A DNA stretch of 64,000 nt, from the NCBI GenBank assembly GCA_017311185.1, contig JAESUZ010000424.1:716210-780209 (forward strand), read 5' to 3'. Both the position numbers and the translations under genes were made by a program. How positions within the stretch are numbered: position 1 is the stretch's first letter; each line of letters opens with the position of its first letter. This DNA comes from Proteles cristata cristata (Eukaryota > Chordata > Mammalia > Carnivora > Hyaenidae). Positions 62,513 through 64,000 of the stretch are shown piece after piece. The notes beneath the pieces are model-generated. The model was not told the DNA's origin. It made no database searches and worked only from the letters and a program-made list of their open reading frames with translations.

Positions 62513-64000
62513 ATGAATCCTACAAAAGATACAAAGACTCTAAACCCACATATTTCAATAATAACACTGAATGTAAATGGGCTGAATGCTCCAATCAAAA
62601 GACATAGGGTAGCAGAATGGATTAAAAAATAAAATCCATCTATATGCTGTCTACAAGAAACTCATTTTAGATGGGAAGATACCTTCAGATTAAAAGTAAG
62701 GGGATGGAGAAATATATATCATGCTACAGGAAATCAAAAGAAAGCCGGAGTAGTGATACTTATATCAGACAAACTGGACTTTAAATTAAAGACTATCACA
62801 AGAGATGAAGAAGGGCACTACATAATAATTACAGGGTCCATCCATCAGGAAGAACTAACAATCATAAATGTCTACGCACCGAATATGGGAGCACCTAAAT
62901 ATCTAAAACAATTAATCACAAACAGAAACAAGCTTATAGATAAGAATGATCTAATAGCAGGGGACATTAATACTCCAATTACCGCAATGGATAGGTCAAC
63001 CAGACAGAAAATCACTAAAGAAATAATGGACTTGAAAGATACATTGGACCAGATGGACCTGACGGATCTATTTAGAACTTTACATCCTGAGGTCAGGGAA
63101 TTTACTTTCTTCTCAAGTGCGCATGGCACATTCTCCAAGATAGATCACATACTGGGACATAAAGCAGCCTTCAAGAAATATAAAAGAATAGAGATCATAC
63201 CATGCACACTGTCAGATCACAATGCTTTGAAACTTGAAATCAATTACAGGAAGAAGTCTGGAAAACTTCCAAAAACATGGAGGTTAAAGAACACGCTTCT
63301 AAAGAATGAATGGGCCAATCAGGCAATTAGAGATGAAATTAAAAAATATATGGAAACAAATGAAAATGAAAACACAACAATTCAAAATCTATGGGATGCG
63401 GCAAAGGCAGTCCTAAGAGGAAAGTACCTTGCTCTCCAGGCCTATTTCAAGAGATTAGAAAAAGTGCAAGTCCAAAATCTAACAGCTCACCTAAAGGAAC
63501 TAGAGGCAGAGCAACAAGAACGCCCTAAACCCAGTAGAAGAAGAGAAATAGTAAAAATTAGAGCAGAAATAAACAACATAGAGACCAAAGAAAAATTGAA
63601 CAGATCCATGAAACCAAGAGTTGGTTTTTTGAAAAAGTAAACAAAATCGACAAACCTCTAGCCAGACTTATCCAAAAGAAAAGAAAGAGCACCCAAATAG
63701 ACAAAATTATGAATGAAAATGGACTTATTACAACCAACCCCTCAGAAATACAAGCAATTATCAGGGAATACTATGAAAAATTATATGCCACAAATTGGAC
63801 AACTTAGAAGAAATGGACAAATTCCTAAATACACACTCACTACCAAAATTCACACGGGAAGAAATAGAAAACCTGAACAGACCCATAACAAGTGAAGAAA
63901 TTGAATCAGTGATCAAAAATCTCCCAACAAATAAGAGCCCTGGACCTGATGGCTTCCTGGGGAATTCTCCCAGACATTTAAAACAGAATTAATCCCAATT
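62513..64000 (+). pseudogene. L1-2 ORF2, broken and partial
   Basis: ATG at 62513 follows ORF1 after 46 bp, as in L1-1. Codon 40 is TAA (62630-62632) where L1-1 has CAA, a C-to-T change. The endonuclease then reads on to 63640. Catalytic residues are present (QETH, the GDxN pair as AGDINTP with I in place of F, SDHNALK). A one-base loss near 63590 ('aaagaaaaattgaac' against 'aaagaaacaattgaac') and another near 63790 ('atgccacaaatt' against 'atgccaacaaatt') shift the frame. The reverse transcriptase has just begun at the window end. Confidence 0.92.

Larger units (their letters stand above)
59475..64000 (+). mobile_element. LINE-1 sister copy (L1-2), runs off window
   Basis: Same subfamily and orientation as L1-1. 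It begins with GGCAAGATGGCGGAGAAGT and contains the entire 5'UTR, ORF1 and the first part of ORF2 up to the start of the reverse transcriptase (SPGPDGF at about 63940). The 3' end and target-site duplication lie outside the window. Its 5'UTR is longer than that of L1-1 by a tandem duplication and longer T-rich tract. ORF2 codon 40 is TAA and further one-base losses occur near 63590 and 63790, so it is also inactive as read here. Confidence 0.97.

Overview
This is intergenic or intronic nuclear DNA from a carnivore, almost certainly a cat (Felidae). The main evidence is about 18 copies of a tRNA-Lys-derived SINE (the CAN-SINE / SINEC_Fc type), recognisable from the head GGGGCGCCTGGGTGGC, a tRNA-like A box and B box, a CT-rich 3' half and an AAATAAATAAA-type tail. 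The background is AT-rich and CpG-poor. I found no host protein-coding exon, tRNA gene, rRNA gene or CRISPR array. Most open frames are chance frames or pieces of transposons.

Layout. 1-24 kb: unique AT-rich DNA with old interspersed repeats (MaLR-type LTRs at 1.2-3.4 kb and 18.2-20.6 kb, MIR, L2, L1 tails) and six feline SINEs. 24.14-31.02 kb: a near-full-length LINE-1 (L1-1, + strand) that split an older LTR and is flanked by a perfect 17-bp target-site duplication. 31-37.7 kb: the rest of that LTR, a second ERV-type solo LTR at 32.85 kb, and SINEs. 37.7-44.6 kb: a graveyard of ancient L1 fragments cut by SINEs, by an inverted L1 tail, by one copy of an unidentified ~500-bp dispersed repeat and by a GC-rich, minus-strand retroposed transcript end. 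45-59.4 kb: SINEs, MIR/L2, a Tigger-like DNA transposon, the second copy of the ~500-bp repeat, and TA and CA microsatellites. 59.47-64.0 kb: a second L1 of the same subfamily (L1-2, + strand) running off the window inside ORF2.

How the pieces work together. The window records transposon activity rather than a gene pathway. The L1s encode ORF1p (RNA-binding chaperone) and ORF2p (endonuclease plus reverse transcriptase), the machinery that also moves SINEs. Several SINEs carry clear target-site duplications, and both L1s are disabled by stops and frameshifts. The most interesting material is in the L1 5' regions. They share a 378-bp perfectly identical head with a YY1-type motif. Both have a GTGAGT donor and a pyrimidine-rich CAG acceptor that could define a 5'UTR intron. 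L1-2 has a ~194-bp tandem duplication of promoter sequence, and both have a long antisense open frame without an ATG.
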